Shown piece by piece: positions 29,801 to 40,214 of a DNA stretch of 64,000 nt. Each line of letters starts with the position of its first letter. The stretch's first letter is position 1. The translations under genes were made by a program, and so were the position numbers. The notes beneath the pieces were generated by a model, which did no database searches, was not told the DNA's origin, and saw only the letters and a list, made by a program, of their open reading frames with translations. Source of the stretch: Liolophura sinensis (taxonomy: Eukaryota > Mollusca > Polyplacophora > Chitonida > Chitonidae); NCBI RefSeq assembly GCF_032854445.1, contig NC_088301.1:16428281-16492280 (forward strand), in the 5' to 3' direction.

Positions 29801-31302
29801 TTTCTCCTTTGTTTTTTGGAGGTTAGAAGATGAACGCTCTTTCAGAGGAAATCTGTTCCGTTTACTTTTTGTTTTCAGACGTCTGGCTGCGTTTATTTTA
29901 ACACCTGAGCTATTCTCGCCAGTAATCTTTGGCACCACAGATTTTGACAGCTGTAGATTTATCCTTGGGGAAGCCTGGCTGGCCAGGCCTTTGTCTCGGC
30001 GTTGTATGGGAGACAAGTAAGGATGTCTGGTCGGGTTGTAGAAAGAGCGGATTTCAAACACTGGGCTGTCCTCATCCTCATCATTATCACGCTTGGCTGA
30101 GACCAGACTTCTGCGAATGGGCGTCATTGATGGCTTGGATTGCTCAGGGGGTTTCTCTTTCGGTACATCCGGCTCAGATAAACGGGGACGTTTGGAGGGA
30201 CTGTTCTCCAACATGTCCAATACAGAACTGTTAAATGCAGAAGACAGAAAATATGTGACTCTCTTGTGAAACTCTCTTGTTACATATCGCACCACATATT
30301 ATGTGAAAATTATGCTCATGACTGGGAGCATCAGCACATCTCAAAAAACAAACATGGATGGAATTTTCAATAGCACAATTTCTCCGATCTTTACTAAAAG
30401 GAGTACAGAGTCTTTTCTGATTAGCTGGTGTACTAGACAAGCGAGTCCAGACTATGCCGGACTATGTCAGATTTATTCAAGCCTGACCAAAGCTGTAGGG
30501 TTTGACCCAGGAAACCTTATCTCAACTGTGAGCCAATGAACGTTGATTCTGTGTCCCAAACAGTATACAATTTGTGTGTAAACAGGCTTTTGAAAAAATG
30601 GCAGAAAAAAGTAACAGTTTACTGAATGTGGTGATGCCTTTGGTACTAACAGGTGAAGACGTGATCTGCTGATTCGAACACGGGGAATTACATGTGTAAT
30701 TTGTTACTTTGATTAAGTGAAAAGTTGACTGTAGCAGGTAACCTGACTGACCTGATAAAATTAGGCCATTTCAAACTTTTTTTTCAGAGTTTCTAAGAAT
30801 TTTTTTTTGCCACTGTGCTGCTCCAACTTACCGAAATTGGGCACGGCATTACAGGTTTGCTCTCGTAATTTTGCTGCCAACTCAGGACAATGTGAAAGTA
30901 CACGTAACTGATGGTGTCAGTAACAAGCTTTAAGGTATTTACCCTAATTAATAAAAATAAATGTTAATAAAAAACTAATATAATTGCTGAAAAACTGACC
31001 AAACCTTAAAAAAAAACCTTGACATGCTGCAAGAAACAACTTTTTATTGATGGCTTTATTAAACACAACACAAACCTGAAAATGGGCACCTGACATTTTT
31101 AAAAACACACCATTGAGGAAAATGTCATGTTACATAATATTGTACCCGGGTCAAACATATCAAGCAACCTTGGCCTAGTATATGTATATAACACAGGCAA
31201 TTGATTTGGCACCCCTTTTCAGGCTAGCAAAATATCATCACAAGTTATGTACCTTAAAGGGACATTCTTCTTCCGTTTGGATGGAGTAATGCCAGTTGCC
31301 AT
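20725..31302 (-). CDS. ESCO2: ESCO1/ESCO2-type cohesin N-acetyltransferase (Eco1 family), complete, 10 coding exons
   Basis: Coding exons on the minus strand: 31302-31253, 30227-28936, 28173-28077, 27376-27274, 26223-26092, 24966-24871, 23385-23308, 22644-22579, 21492-21320, 20860-20725. All junctions are AG/GT and keep phase, giving 740 residues. The family acetylates SMC3 in S phase to lock cohesin on sister chromatids, in the nucleus. The zinc finger is C526-x2-C529-x14-H544-x3-H548. The acetyl-CoA loop is RRQGVA (683-688) after GISRIWVYS. E693 and D714 (FSDPTPDG) match the catalytic Glu/Asp pair of human ESCO1, with the same 21-residue spacing. The long polar N-terminus (17-447) has SFYNPTRHPYLSPIQRR near 78-94, like ESCO2, and a KEN sequence at 332-334. 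The N-terminus MATGITPSKRK resembles ESCO2, but a single invertebrate gene would be ancestral to both. Confidence 0.95.
21320..21492 (-). CDS. ESCO2: ESCO coding exon 9 (acetyl-CoA binding)
   Basis: Acceptor CACCGTCTCAG, donor AG|GTAAAA. It contains GISRIWVYSQKRRQGVATKL and LECV, the acetyl-CoA P-loop and the catalytic glutamate. The PWCSETTPSPAMV stretch parallels WCSTLPEPAIC of ESCO1. Confidence 0.96.
22298..22522 (+). mobile_element. MITE-1 subtype copy in an ESCO intron
   Basis: Ends CCCTTATTCTTCAACCATTT and GGTTGAAAAGGTTGGGGATT. The interior matches the 23.7-kb copy (TTTTCATAACAAATGTATGC / TTTTCATAATAATTGTATGC). Confidence 0.65.
22579..22644 (-). CDS. ESCO2: ESCO coding exon 8 (GNAT strands)
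   Basis: Acceptor CCCTGTCAG, donor CAG|GTGAGC. VFLYISDEKRVVGCCVAEPI then SQ, nearly identical to the vertebrate FISDEKRVVGCLIAEPI block. Confidence 0.96.
23308..23385 (-). CDS. ESCO2: ESCO coding exon 7
   Basis: Acceptor TTTTTTGTCAG, donor AAG|GTGAGA. VEDINQIMAQELGFSDTMIS and SHPSYK, corresponding to the VDNELGFQ region of ESCO1/2. Confidence 0.92.
23400..23492 (+). repeat. 30-bp tandem repeat, 3 copies
   Basis: AATGTAAACAAAGGCGTAAA plus CACAAAGAAC, three near-identical copies just upstream (on the ESCO strand) of coding exon 7. Confidence 0.9.
23688..23917 (+). mobile_element. MITE-1 subtype copy in an ESCO intron
   Basis: TTGATTCTTCAACTTTTTCA on the left and GGTTAAAAGGGTTGAAGATT on the right form the terminal inverted repeat. 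Confidence 0.65.
24672..24857 (+). mobile_element. SINE-A copy abutting ESCO exon 6
   Basis: GAGTTCAACTTTAGTTCATG, GAAAGGTCTGCCAGCAACCT and tail AAAATAAATAAA, ending ~12 bp from the exon's splice donor. Confidence 0.65.
24871..24966 (-). CDS. ESCO2: ESCO coding exon 6 (GWKKERV)
   Basis: Acceptor CTGTATTCAG, donor AAG|GTGAGA, 32 codons. GWKKERVLQDYDDDGGRVLM and VLPGDPKYAMRK are strongly conserved in ESCO proteins. A SINE tail abuts the donor side. Confidence 0.96.
25345..25562. mobile_element. Foldback element in an ESCO intron
   Basis: GGGGGCTCTCGCAAACT (~25,379) and AGTTTGCGAGAGCCCCC (~25,510) are perfect 17-bp inverted repeats. Similarity continues more weakly outward (ACACGGGGTTAGGC / AACCAAACCTGTGT). 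Confidence 0.65.
25848..26058 (+). mobile_element. MITE-1 copy next to ESCO exon 5
   Basis: AATTCTTCAGCCTTTTCGTA and CATGCGAAAAGGTTGAGGAA with AATTAGGGTA. A full-length copy without the nested SINE seen at 13.5 kb. Confidence 0.8.
26092..26223 (-). CDS. ESCO2: ESCO coding exon 5 (zinc finger)
   Basis: Acceptor CTGTTTGCAG, donor CCT|GTAAGT, 44 codons. DAGQSKLGAAQCDVCCMVYT followed by MHAKFHQ gives the Eco1 C2H2 finger. A MITE-1 copy ends about 33 bp beyond the donor. Confidence 0.95.
26848..27062 (-). mobile_element. SINE-B copy (tRNA-headed)
   Basis: Reverse complement of the 34.5-kb element: TGAGTGCTTGGGGTTTAACG, CATGCTGAACGCCAAGCGAA, and a head ending TGTGCTATCCGGGCCGGTC. A short internal duplication (ATACGGGTTGCACT) is present. 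Confidence 0.75.
27140..27225 (+). repeat. ~22-bp tandem repeat, 4 copies
   Basis: GGTTCTGGCTAGTGCATAA-type units repeat four times in an ESCO intron. Confidence 0.75.
27274..27376 (-). CDS. ESCO2: ESCO coding exon 4
   Basis: Acceptor ATAATGTAG, donor ATA|GTAAGT. It encodes PCDSPTQRSSHSPVNSPGLN and KLKKGKDNSDQLVI. DQLVI joins DAGQ of the next exon, matching DQLIIDAGQ of human ESCO2. Confidence 0.88.
27392..27580 (-). mobile_element. SINE-A copy, 16 bp from ESCO exon 4
   Basis: Reverse-oriented: TTTATTTATTTATT tail, TTACGCCATACTCAAGAATA, CAGCATTATGGTGGGAGGAA and CTTCCCACGTATGGCCG. Truncated before the head. Confidence 0.8.
28077..28173 (-). CDS. ESCO2: ESCO coding exon 3
   Basis: Acceptor CTTTTAACAG, donor AA|GTAAAC. 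It encodes GGLKPPSDDQKYFPIFTRSS and on to KVTKIFK. A KYFPIF-like block precedes the zinc finger in this family. Confidence 0.88.
28936..30227 (-). CDS. ESCO2: ESCO coding exon 2 (large disordered N-terminal exon)
   Basis: Acceptor CATTTAACAG, donor CTTA|GTAAGT, 1292 nt. It encodes residues 17-447, rich in Ser, Lys, Asn and Asp. It includes a basic SKRPRLSEP (28-36), the SFYNP...YLSPIQRR motif, LTWDVEKN, KLREELMNE and KEN (332-334). Phase matches on both sides only with this donor, so the open frame running on past it (SKFFYTYK) is intronic. Confidence 0.93.
31253..31302 (-). CDS. ESCO2: ESCO coding exon 1 (start codon)
   Basis: It encodes MATGITPSKRKKNVPL and ends AG|GTACAT. The ATG at 31302 has a good context (AAAATGG). 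An in-frame ATG 15 bases earlier (31317) directly follows an acceptor-like TTTTCAG. The start could be either, and the 31302 start aligns best with ESCO2. Confidence 0.85.
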
Positions 31303-32616
31303 TTTGGTCAGCTGCATCTGAAAACACAAATGTAAGAGCATCCATGATTCTCCTCTAATGCTAGCAGCTTCACTCCTGTATAGTTACATGTAACAAGGTC
31401 TAACAATGAGCCCACCTTTTTTTAGTGCAAGCCTGTCTAGAGTCTACATCAATGTTCCTACTGCAGAACATTCCCGTGTATTAAATCTTTTATGAGAAAA
31501 ATATGCTTTGGCTGGTCATATAACATCCTCAGTAGAGGAGATGTGTGTCAAAATTGGCTGCAGGTTGCCATAGTTAGAGTCCACTCGGCGTAGCTGAGGT
31601 GGTGTTTGAAGGGCCAGTGCTTCTAAACTTTCCTTTTTAATATACAGTACAGCATGGCATAAGCAGGTAAGGACCTAATAAAAGTACAATCCCCTAGGCC
31701 AGGGATTGGGATTTGCAGACTGAGAAAATGTCATGCAGAAAAAGTTATGGTGGTTCCAAATGCAGATAGGAAAATACACATCGTTTTGGGAGGGGATCTC
31801 TGTCACTAGTGTTAGATGTTGGACCATTACCATACGTCTAATTCTTTTGGCTACTTTTCACCGTGGTTCCAGTGTGCACTGGACTAATGATGCCCGAAGG
31901 CATATTTTCATACTATAATACAGGCCATTTGGGGGATTCAACTCGCTAAAGAAAACATAACATGGCCAGATCAATGGCGATGTTTTGCAAGAACACAGGA
32001 CTAAAATCAACCCAAATCGGCACGGTTACTGAGGAGCTAAGACAACAAATCGGGTTGGTATAAAAACTGGGGACAAGTTCCCTTAATTTCTGTTTCAGAC
32101 ACTTCTCAAACTCCGGGTGCTGAAAATTCTGTGCACTTTACTATGGCTTAAAGTAGCAAGTTATCTTTATGCGTCTCTACAATGGCTACATCATTCATCT
32201 AGAACCGATGTATGACGAAAACATGCAGTATGATGTACGAAAAACTATATCAACCTGCCAACTTTGGAATAAACATTAATAATTTGGATTCATACCATAC
32301 TGCCAAGTAGTGTCCTTTCAAAATTATTATAGGTATGTTAAGTTAAATAACGCGAATCACGCTTGGTTGCTAATAGCGTTAAGCAGACGTTGACACATTG
32401 ATGTTGTTGTTGTTAACAGCGACGTATTAGTTTTACAAGCGACGGACAAAGCAATCAAATCAAGCTTATATAAGCATTTGTCCTTACCATTTTTCATAAC
32501 CAGAATGTACTTACACACAACCATAAAAGAAACGTACCTCGCAAACAGTGGGAAATGTCACAAAACCCTCAAATTTCCTAATGCTGAGCCAAACATCAAT
32601 ATACCGCCACAAGAAA

Positions 32617-32627
32617 TTTGGCGCCAA
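32617..32627. promoter_or_regulatory. E2F-type palindrome TTTGGCGCCAA
   Basis: TTTGGCGC reads on the plus strand and TTGGCGCC on the minus. It matches the E2F/DP consensus TTTSSCGC and lies ~80 bp upstream of the probable first-exon donor of the ESCO gene. E2F control would fit an S-phase gene. Confidence 0.55.
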
Positions 32628-32658
32628 TTTGTTGACTCGGCTGGAGCGAAACACATTG

Positions 32659-32663
32659 ATTGG
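32659..32663 (-). promoter_or_regulatory. Inverted CCAAT box
   Basis: ATTGG on the plus strand (CCAAT on the minus), ~33 bp upstream of the E2F palindrome in the ESCO orientation. E2F plus CCAAT is a common cell-cycle promoter pair. Confidence 0.35.
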
Positions 32664-32769
32664 TTCTTTATTCAAGGGAAGATAACTCTATCTTATTAAC
32701 ACACTCAGGTATTTACACATTGATAGTGCCCCCCTGAATCGAGTGTTAATCGTTTACCTAAATACCGGT

Positions 32770-33090
32770 ATAAGATTTATATATCTGACTGGTGTTTAAA
32801 GCCGTATTGGTACTCAAAAATATTTCACTTATACGACGGCGGCCAGCATTATGGTGGGAGGAAACCAGGTAGAGCTCGGAGGGAAACCCACGACCATCTG
32901 CAGGTTGCTGGAAGACTGCCCCATAACCCACGATCAACCACAGATTGTACGTTGGAAGACCTTCTCACGTACAGCCGGAGAGGAAGTCAGGATGAGCTGA
33001 AATCAACCTCACAGCGACCGCATTGGTCGCTCGTGGGTCGCTCGCGCTGGGGTGATAACCCCATCCGCTACGGAGCGCCCCAACCAAGAA
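32770..33090 (-). mobile_element. SINE-A copy with internal duplication
   Basis: CTTATACGACGGCGGCCAGC, TTATGGTGGGAGGAAACCAG, then AACCCACGACCATCTGCAGG with a second diverged AACCCACGATCAACCACAGA, and GGAGAGGAAGTCAGGATGAG and a head with CAGCGACCGCATTGG. Confidence 0.8.
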
Positions 33091-34005
33091 GATATTTATT
33101 TGTATTAAAAGAAAACCATTTATTACAGCATTAAACAACTAACACACACACACATTCAAAATGTTCCAATTTTTCATGTAGTTTGGACATGCTGGAATGA
33201 ATGGAATATCCACTTTAATATGAACAATTGTTACACGGTGTACGGTGCATATATTGCCATTTCAAACGACGTACATGTAGAGTGTCTCTTTGATAAATAA
33301 TCTGTATGAGTGTGAAAATACTGAATTTTCTACATCCGAACTATTATACACCCCACCCCCTTCCACCCCAACACATCTTTAACTGCTTATTAATAATATG
33401 AGCCTATTGCAAAGATCGTTTTAATATATTCCAAAATTGAATGCGGAACGACTTCAATAAATCCTAAAGCAAGATGAAAATTGTCTGCCTTTGTCTCCAA
33501 TTGACATCAAGTACATCTCATTTATAATGTGTAAAAACAGTTACAAAAAAGCTTTACTGCTGTTCTGATGACAATTTGGACAGGAAATTGTGTTCAACAT
33601 ATAACTATCTATGCTACTATATATATCGGTAGTGAATAAATTTCCGGATAAATACATGTTCATGCATTTCGAGAACTTCAGCTAAGGCGTTTACAGATTT
33701 TATAGATCACACCCATTCTGATAAAAGCATATTTCAAAGATATTAGAAGTGGAGAGCAAGAGCAAATTATTATCAATAAAATCACTCATATATCACATGA
33801 TTACAATTAGACTTAGATATTAAATGATTATACGTACAGGGGAACCCTTTCTGGTATTCATGGAATATCTTTTGTAGGCCTACATAGGTCTATGCATTCA
33901 TTTTGAGCAGGGAGCGAGTGGTGCATTTCAACTGACAGGACACACCGGGTTCTGGTTCAAACCCGGTGTTGGACAGGAAATTTGATACACCTTCTCCTAC
34001 ACCAA
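33091..34005. other. Intergenic, nothing recognised
   Basis: AT-rich unique sequence with a short (CA)n at ~33,144. No exon-like frame or known repeat is seen. Confidence 0.5.
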
Positions 34006-34009
34006 CTCT

Positions 34010-34290
34010 TTGTAGGACATGTATAATTAGTCCCGAGGAGGGCTGTTGATTAATCCCCAGAGAGGACTGTGTGATTAGTCCACGAGTTGATCGGGCTTTC
34101 TGATTGGTTCACGACCAGAGCTGTGTGATTGGTCCGCGAGGAGGATTGTGTGATTGGTCCATGAGGTGAGATTGGGATTGGTCCATGAGGTGGGCTGTGT
34201 GATTGGTTCCCAAGGTGAACTGCGTGACTGGCCTAGGAGGAGGGCTTTATATGATTAGTCCACGATGGAGGCTGTGTGACCGGTCTTAAA
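34010..34290 (+). repeat. ~30-bp degenerate tandem array (TGATTGGTCC)
   Basis: GTGTGATTGGTCCACGAGG-like units recur about nine times with drift (GATTAGTCCACGAG, GATTGGTCCGCGAGGAG, GATTGGTCCATGAGGTG). Many copies contain ATTGG, the inverted CCAAT pentamer. Confidence 0.85.
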
Positions 34291-34544
34291 GTTTTAGCTA
34301 GCTAGGCCATTTAACAAATCTTTGTTGTGTAATTTTTTGTAACCTTGCGTGTAAGTTGCATCGCATTACGGCGTTTTACACTTAACAGACAAAATCATTG
34401 GAAATTGGATATACGGTACTTATACGATTGATTTGGCGTCTCTCTCCAGTCTGGTTATCAAATCCAATACAGCTCCCTCCCTATCGCCAACTAGATCTCC
34501 GGAAATAGGTAAATACTGTACTTCTTCCAGTCCAAGCTACCCCC

Positions 34545-34898
34545 GATATCACAGTTGGTAGAGTGTCCGCTTCGGAGGCGGTAGATCGAGGACCAGTCCT
34601 GGGTCGGCTTACATCTAACACCTTAAAATAAGAAGTTGTAACTTCCTCGCTTGGCGTTCAGCATGAAGGGGATAGTGCAATGACTGGTTGACCCGTCTCA
34701 GTATAATGACTCGGGCGGGGCAACTTACTTGCTTTCGGTAAGTCGTCTAAGTGAAGCAGCACTACATAAGTGGTGGAAATCCGTCCTGCAACAAGGAGGC
34801 ACATTACCTACACTCTAAGGACTCCTTCGTCGTCATATGACTGAAAAATTGTTAAGTACGACGTTAAACCCCAAGCATTCACTCACTCTAAAAAGTAT
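34545..34898 (+). mobile_element. SINE-B, near full length (~350 bp), tRNA-derived head
   Basis: The head has GTTGGTAGAGTGTCCGCTTC and a degenerate B box (GACCAGTCCTGGGTC). The body has CTTGGCGTTCAGCATGAAGG and CAACTTACTTGCTTTCGGTA. It ends GTTAAGTACGACGTTAAACC then a (CACT)n tail. This is the reference copy for the other SINE-B fragments. Confidence 0.85.
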
Positions 34899-34899
34899 C

Positions 34900-37530
34900 A
34901 TACTTTATTATTTTGATGAGATTCCACCAAATAACATGCATAAACAAAATAACACTACTGCACAAATGGCTGGTGTGAGTCGAGGCGGCCATCTTGAGAA
35001 TTTTTTCAAATCAAACATGTTGCTATCAGATTGCGCGGCCTAAGCTGTGACGTAGCCTTTACCCGCTCATTCCATGAAATGAAATAAGATAACACAGAAC
35101 TACAGCACAAGACATCATTTTGAGATCGTTTACGTGTGGCCGAGGGGCCATTTCACAAAGTGTGTGGCAAGTGTGTATCATTTACGGACCACTTCACGTA
35201 AAATCAGTTGCTTTTCAAGCCTTATAATATTCAACGACGGTATCACAAATTATGTCAAACAGTGGTATACCGTCTCCGCCAAAAAAAACCGCATTCATCT
35301 CACCAAATACATTTTTATCGTTCCTTTTAGCGTTTAGTTAGCAGTTTCGACTTAACAAATATCAGAATCAGTGCAAAATTCATCAGGGATGTCCAAGCTG
35401 GGAATGAAAAGAGGGCATCTCACCGGATAACGCTTAAAATTAATTAAATCTTAAGATATTGTTTTTTTTATCTCTCTCTGAATTTGATTACAACTTAAGA
35501 ATTAAAATGTTGTGATGTTTTTTTCTGCTTTATTTTATAAAATACATCAAAATTATTGAAACGTCGTGTTCAAACTGAGGTGATTTCTCGGGCTTACCCG
35601 ATAACTAGATCAGCACTGCTTTCATCTTAGTAGCGATCGCTACAAAATTGAGCATAAAATCCGGCGACAGTTAAATGCCTAGATCAAACTGAATGGTGCT
35701 TACATTTATTTCCATTTGTTTCAGAATTAAACATGAATGTAGCTGTACAAAAATCCTATTGTAATTTTGTAAACATTTAACAGGGGTCAAAATCAGCAGC
35801 ACAACCTCTCCGGAGGATACGACATGAACCAGGCAGTGCATCTGTAGCTAGGCTATTTAAACTGGGTCGCTGGAGTTCCTAGTAAATGATACAGTAGGCC
35901 CTACAGTTCAAACAGTGGAAGAAGTATTTTTCCAGTATGTCCAATTTCCAAGAAAACTATATTTATCGACTGGGCCTTCCTCGCCGAAGTCCACAACTTC
36001 TATCTACCATACGCTACTGCTTAGACTATAATACGGAAAATACCTTCGACGTTAGACAGCTAGAGTAAAGGTGGCGTCACCTTGCTCTTGATAATGAAGA
36101 TGCGCCGAAGCTGTGTCAAGATGAAGTTTCGCTAAACTTCTGGGTTGCGAAAAAAATCTAAAAAAATATTTAATGCCGGTTTAAGATACTTTGAATGGTG
36201 GTCTTTCACTTTAAACTTCTAGCATTACACTGTCTCAACTTGACGTCATATATATTCTTTCTTTTCTCATTAGACTTTCCCTCTTGTTGCACACTATTTT
36301 ATAGAAAATGGAACTACTAATCCTCAATCGTAACATGAGCCATTCCCTGATTACCAAGCAGGGTGGGGTGATGGAGGGTTACCCGAGGTGGTGGGGGTGA
36401 GGAGGTACCGGAACAACGTGTCTGAGACTGCGGGGGGTCAAGGCGATGTGTCTACCGTCAGATACCCTCTGGGGACATATTTGAAAGCAACATCAAACGA
36501 CACATTAATGGAGTTAGGTACACCACAAGATCTCACCGACCTGTATATGCCGTACGAAAAAATTTCAGTTTTGAGTAACAGATTTACTCATAGAACTAAG
36601 TGAAATAAATAAAATGTTTCTATATGTTTTTCTCTCTAGACAATCATATTTAGATAGGTACACATCATTTTTAGAGAAAGCTGTCGTTGATTTTCTTTTT
36701 CTTTTCTTTTTTTATGCAAAAAGAAGGTAAGTTTATAAATATACCCATGACATATGAAAAACTATTCTTCACGCTAGATAATTGCTCCCTTGGTGAAGCT
36801 GGAAAACCGACTCCAATTTTTCTTTTAATGAACTCTTTTCTTGGATGATTTAAACGTACGTACCCAGCATAGTAATCGATGCATCGACGTAAGCCGTATG
36901 TGTAATAAATGCTCAGCTGACACAAACTCATTTCACAATGCATTTTTGTCTTCGTCCATTTCAAATCTGAGATGCGAATATGACTTATGTGGCAGTAACT
37001 TTAGAGGCTTGTCGGACATTAATTTGCCTGCAGGAGATACATTTTGGAATCATTTCGATAGAAAAAAAATGGCATGACGAAACAGATCTATTATACAGAA
37101 TTGCTCAGATAAGTCTGGTATATATCTGTGAGCAGCCTTTTACATCAGTGGCAGAAATGAAACCAACATGTATACTTTGCAGTGTATTGAAAGCTTCACA
37201 AAACACTCAGAAATGGCTGTTTAAATGGGTTTCGATATTTTTATGGTGCCCAATTTTTAAGCATCAAACGACCACGTGGTCGATTTTATAATCTTTTATG
37301 TTCCATGAAAAAATGGTAACAATGAAATATAACACATTTGGGATATGCATGAGGGTTCAATTAACGAATAATCGAGAATTAACAATATCACAAATAATTT
37401 CTCTATGGATATCGACAAATAAATTGACCAAATCGATAAACATTTGTCAATATTGGTAAATATTTATTGATATCGAAAATTTGATGAACGAGGTCAACTT
37501 TGGGATCCCAACAGCCCAGAAGTAAGTTAT
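34900..37530. other. Intergenic, nothing recognised
   Basis: Short open frames occur (for example 36,388-36,603 and 36,841-37,077) but have no recognisable motifs, clear splice context or homologous partner here. I leave them uncalled. Confidence 0.5.
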
Positions 37531-37534
37531 AGGC

Positions 37535-38125
37535 ATGAGGCCATTTTTTTTCATTGTTTCCCCTGGACACTGGCCCATTTTCTCTGTTCGCAATGTGGTA
37601 CACATTTATGATATAGTAATACAAGGCAAGGAGCTATGGTTTCCTCTGGACTCGGCGTTGTCTTTCCTCCGTTTGTAACCCGCTATAGTCATGTATATGG
37701 CAAGGGGCTATATTTTCCCCCGAACACTGACCCGTTTCTTCCGTTCGCAATTTGCCATGGCCAGGGAGACCTGCATGACAAGGATATATGACCACTGCTA
37801 CGTTTTCCCTTTTTGTAAGATACATAGTAAAGAGCAACAGTTTCTCCTGGACATTGCATGATGCGTTCCCTCCGTTCGCAATTTGCTATATTCAGTTACA
37901 TGTTTTATGGTTTCTTCTGGGGATCGTTGTGTTTCCTCCGTCCGTGTTTTGCTGCTGTTAAGCGCAAAGCAAGGGATTATGGTTTTCCCGGGCATTGTTG
38001 CGATTCCTATGTTCGTATAATTTGCTAAAGTCAAATACATGGCAGGAGGCTATTTCTTTACTTGGGATTGTTGCACTTCCTGCGTTAGTAATTTGCCATA
38101 GTCATTTGCATAGCAAGTGATAATA
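37535..38125 (+). repeat. Degenerate ~90-bp tandem array
   Basis: Blocks of the form CTATGGTTTCC...GGACATTG...TTTCCTCCGTTCGCAATTTG, CTATAGTCA, CATGGCAAGG recur about seven times in order with heavy drift. Confidence 0.75.
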
Positions 38126-39278
38126 GTTTTACCAAGCCCCGACCAACAGGGAACAAGATTCTATCAGTTAGTGTGCAGTCGTCTATTGGGGTGACACGTT
38201 ATCAAATTTGGCCAGCCCGTGTGATTGTTCATTTGCCTGGGAATCCATGCACCATGAATAATATAAAGGAGCTTGGTTTTATAGTATATGGGCATCAACA
38301 AGTACAAACACGTGAGTAGTTGTTATTCTCTTCAAAGATCTCCTCTATTCTGTAACACGATACTGTCAAAGAATAGTTACAACAATACACCGTTATATGT
38401 GCTTGTCATTAAGTGCCGTTATAACAATACAACCGAGTTAGGGCCATTTCACCGACACAAGCCGGAATAGAAGTGTGTATAACCATCGCTGCTACCTGGA
38501 ACACGACTTCATATACGAAGATTTTACGTCCATCTTTTTTCTAGTCTCTGATTACACAGTTTATAGCTTTATATGGTTTTGTTTATCATGTATGGATAAA
38601 CGTAACCTTTGGCTCAGAGAATTGGATTTCACATAAACCCTGGAGAAACTCATAGAGAGAAGATATTTTATTATACGGTCTTCTTTTCCAGGTTTTACGA
38701 AATAACAGTTCTGCAAGCGTTTTAGCTGCACGGCAAATGCTTCCGAAGTAATTCTTCATCAAACGAGAGGAATACACGATAACAAATTAGAGCGCCCTCT
38801 TCATTCTGCACGAGCATTGTATTTACATTTAGGCATGACCGTGTCGTTGGATCTTGCGATTCAAATTTTAAATTATGAAGCCCCTGCTTTGATTCCTCAA
38901 ATTAATTAATTATTTAATCAAGCACAATGGCCATGTAGAATAAACGGATATTAATGTTGACAAAAGCAAAAGGGTTTACCCTATACCATGATTCGTTCGC
39001 TCGTATATTGCGGCGTTTTCAGTATGCGAATATTTGGGTCAAACCAGAGATAGAAGAACCTTTCCTTTAATTTGATATGAAGACATATGTACAGGATATC
39101 AACGACATATGACGTTATTTACATATATTTACGTTTTATAATTCCAAGGGGCCAGGCCCTAGGGATGCTCAGCCCACCTGTAAAGCCCTGAATTATTCAG
39201 GAATGCAATATAAGATACTAAAAGGCACAAGAAAATTTAGACATGATGAAAGTAAATGGTTTTCTACTGTCTCCACCC
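38126..39278. other. Intergenic, nothing certain
   Basis: A TATAAAG at ~38,264 precedes a tiny frame ATGGGCATCAACAAGTACAA ending CAC|GTGAGT near 38,312. It looks exon-like but is too short to call. Confidence 0.4.
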
Positions 39279-39279
39279 A

Positions 39280-39462
39280 AACACGCTCATTGTAGCATTT
39301 CCACCCAAATGCGTCAATTCTAGTGCTTCCACCAAAATACGTCAATTCTAGTGCTTGCACCCAAATATATCAATTCTAGTGCTTGCACCCAAATACGTCC
39401 GTTCTAGTGCTTCCACCCAAATACGTTAATTCTAGTGCTTTCATCCAAATAAGATATCACTG
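39280..39462 (+). repeat. 28-bp tandem repeat, ~7 copies
   Basis: Unit CTTCCACCCAAATACGTCAA plus TTCTAGTG, with diverged outer copies. Confidence 0.9.
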
Positions 39463-40200
39463 CACTTTGCAAACGTTGTATTTACTTAGTTTTAGTTCCT
39501 CGAGAAATTCTTGTTGCGCAGTAGACGTTCGGATTCATGGTGCATGGAGGAGATAGAAAGCCCGGGGTAACCCACTGACCTTTGGCAAGTTACTGACCAC
39601 ACTGGCTTAAGACGTGGTCCTGAACGAGAGTTATACCAGGGTTTAGTGTTACCAAAACCACGGGAACAATGGATGCGGGATAGTCTAATTTAGTAAAACC
39701 AATATTATAGCATACATTTATTCAGATTTTAATATGATGTCTTGTTTTACAATTTGTAGTGATTATGGGTTTCACGACAAAGCTACAAGCCCCAGTCCCA
39801 TGTATATACGCTGTATACTTTCCTGTAAACTGGTTGGAGCCGAGATTTCTTCCGTCGACCCGTTTAAACTTCTTTGGGAAGATATGCTTTTGAGTGACAT
39901 TTCTAATGATTAGGCTGATAGAGTAAAAGGCCGTCGAATCTAATACAGTGACTTAGAGAACATATTTTCAATTTGTTCCCGTCTGATACATGGTTAATCA
40001 CCAAAGATTACAGTAATGGTTCATATTACTGTATATATGCGGGATGTGTTACAATTAGAGACTGGGGAAATCCTATGGCAATCGAGCGCAAAGGTCGATT
40101 GACAAGAGTAGAGTAAGCAGTGTCGCTTTAGCTAATAGTACAAACAGACAAAAGATATCCTTTTGTGGACAGGGGATCAGGTCATAATGACGCACACGGT
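39463..40200. other. Intergenic, nothing recognised
   Basis: Unique AT-rich sequence. It should correspond to sequence beyond 61.4 kb if the inverted duplication extended this far, but I could not see convincing similarity. Confidence 0.4.
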
Positions 40201-40214
40201 CTATAGGTATGGTT

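Larger units (their letters stand above)
31303..32665 (-). promoter_or_regulatory. ESCO 5' region: probable non-coding first exon and promoter
   Basis: An acceptor-like TTTGTGTTTTCAG ends at 31318, just before the first in-frame ATG, implying an upstream non-coding exon. A good minus-strand donor GCGAG|GTACGT sits at 32538/32537, with another at ~32488. Between them and 32,665 lie the E2F and CCAAT elements. The transcription start itself cannot be placed. Confidence 0.5.

Noticed and set aside
29167-30234. Plus-strand frames of 64-104 codons
   Set aside because: Antisense to the large ESCO exon, whose minus-strand frame is supported by phase-matched exons and homology.
34556-34620. Possible tRNA gene (A and B box)
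   Set aside because: It is the head of a SINE continuing into a conserved body and tail; no tRNA cloverleaf was worked out.
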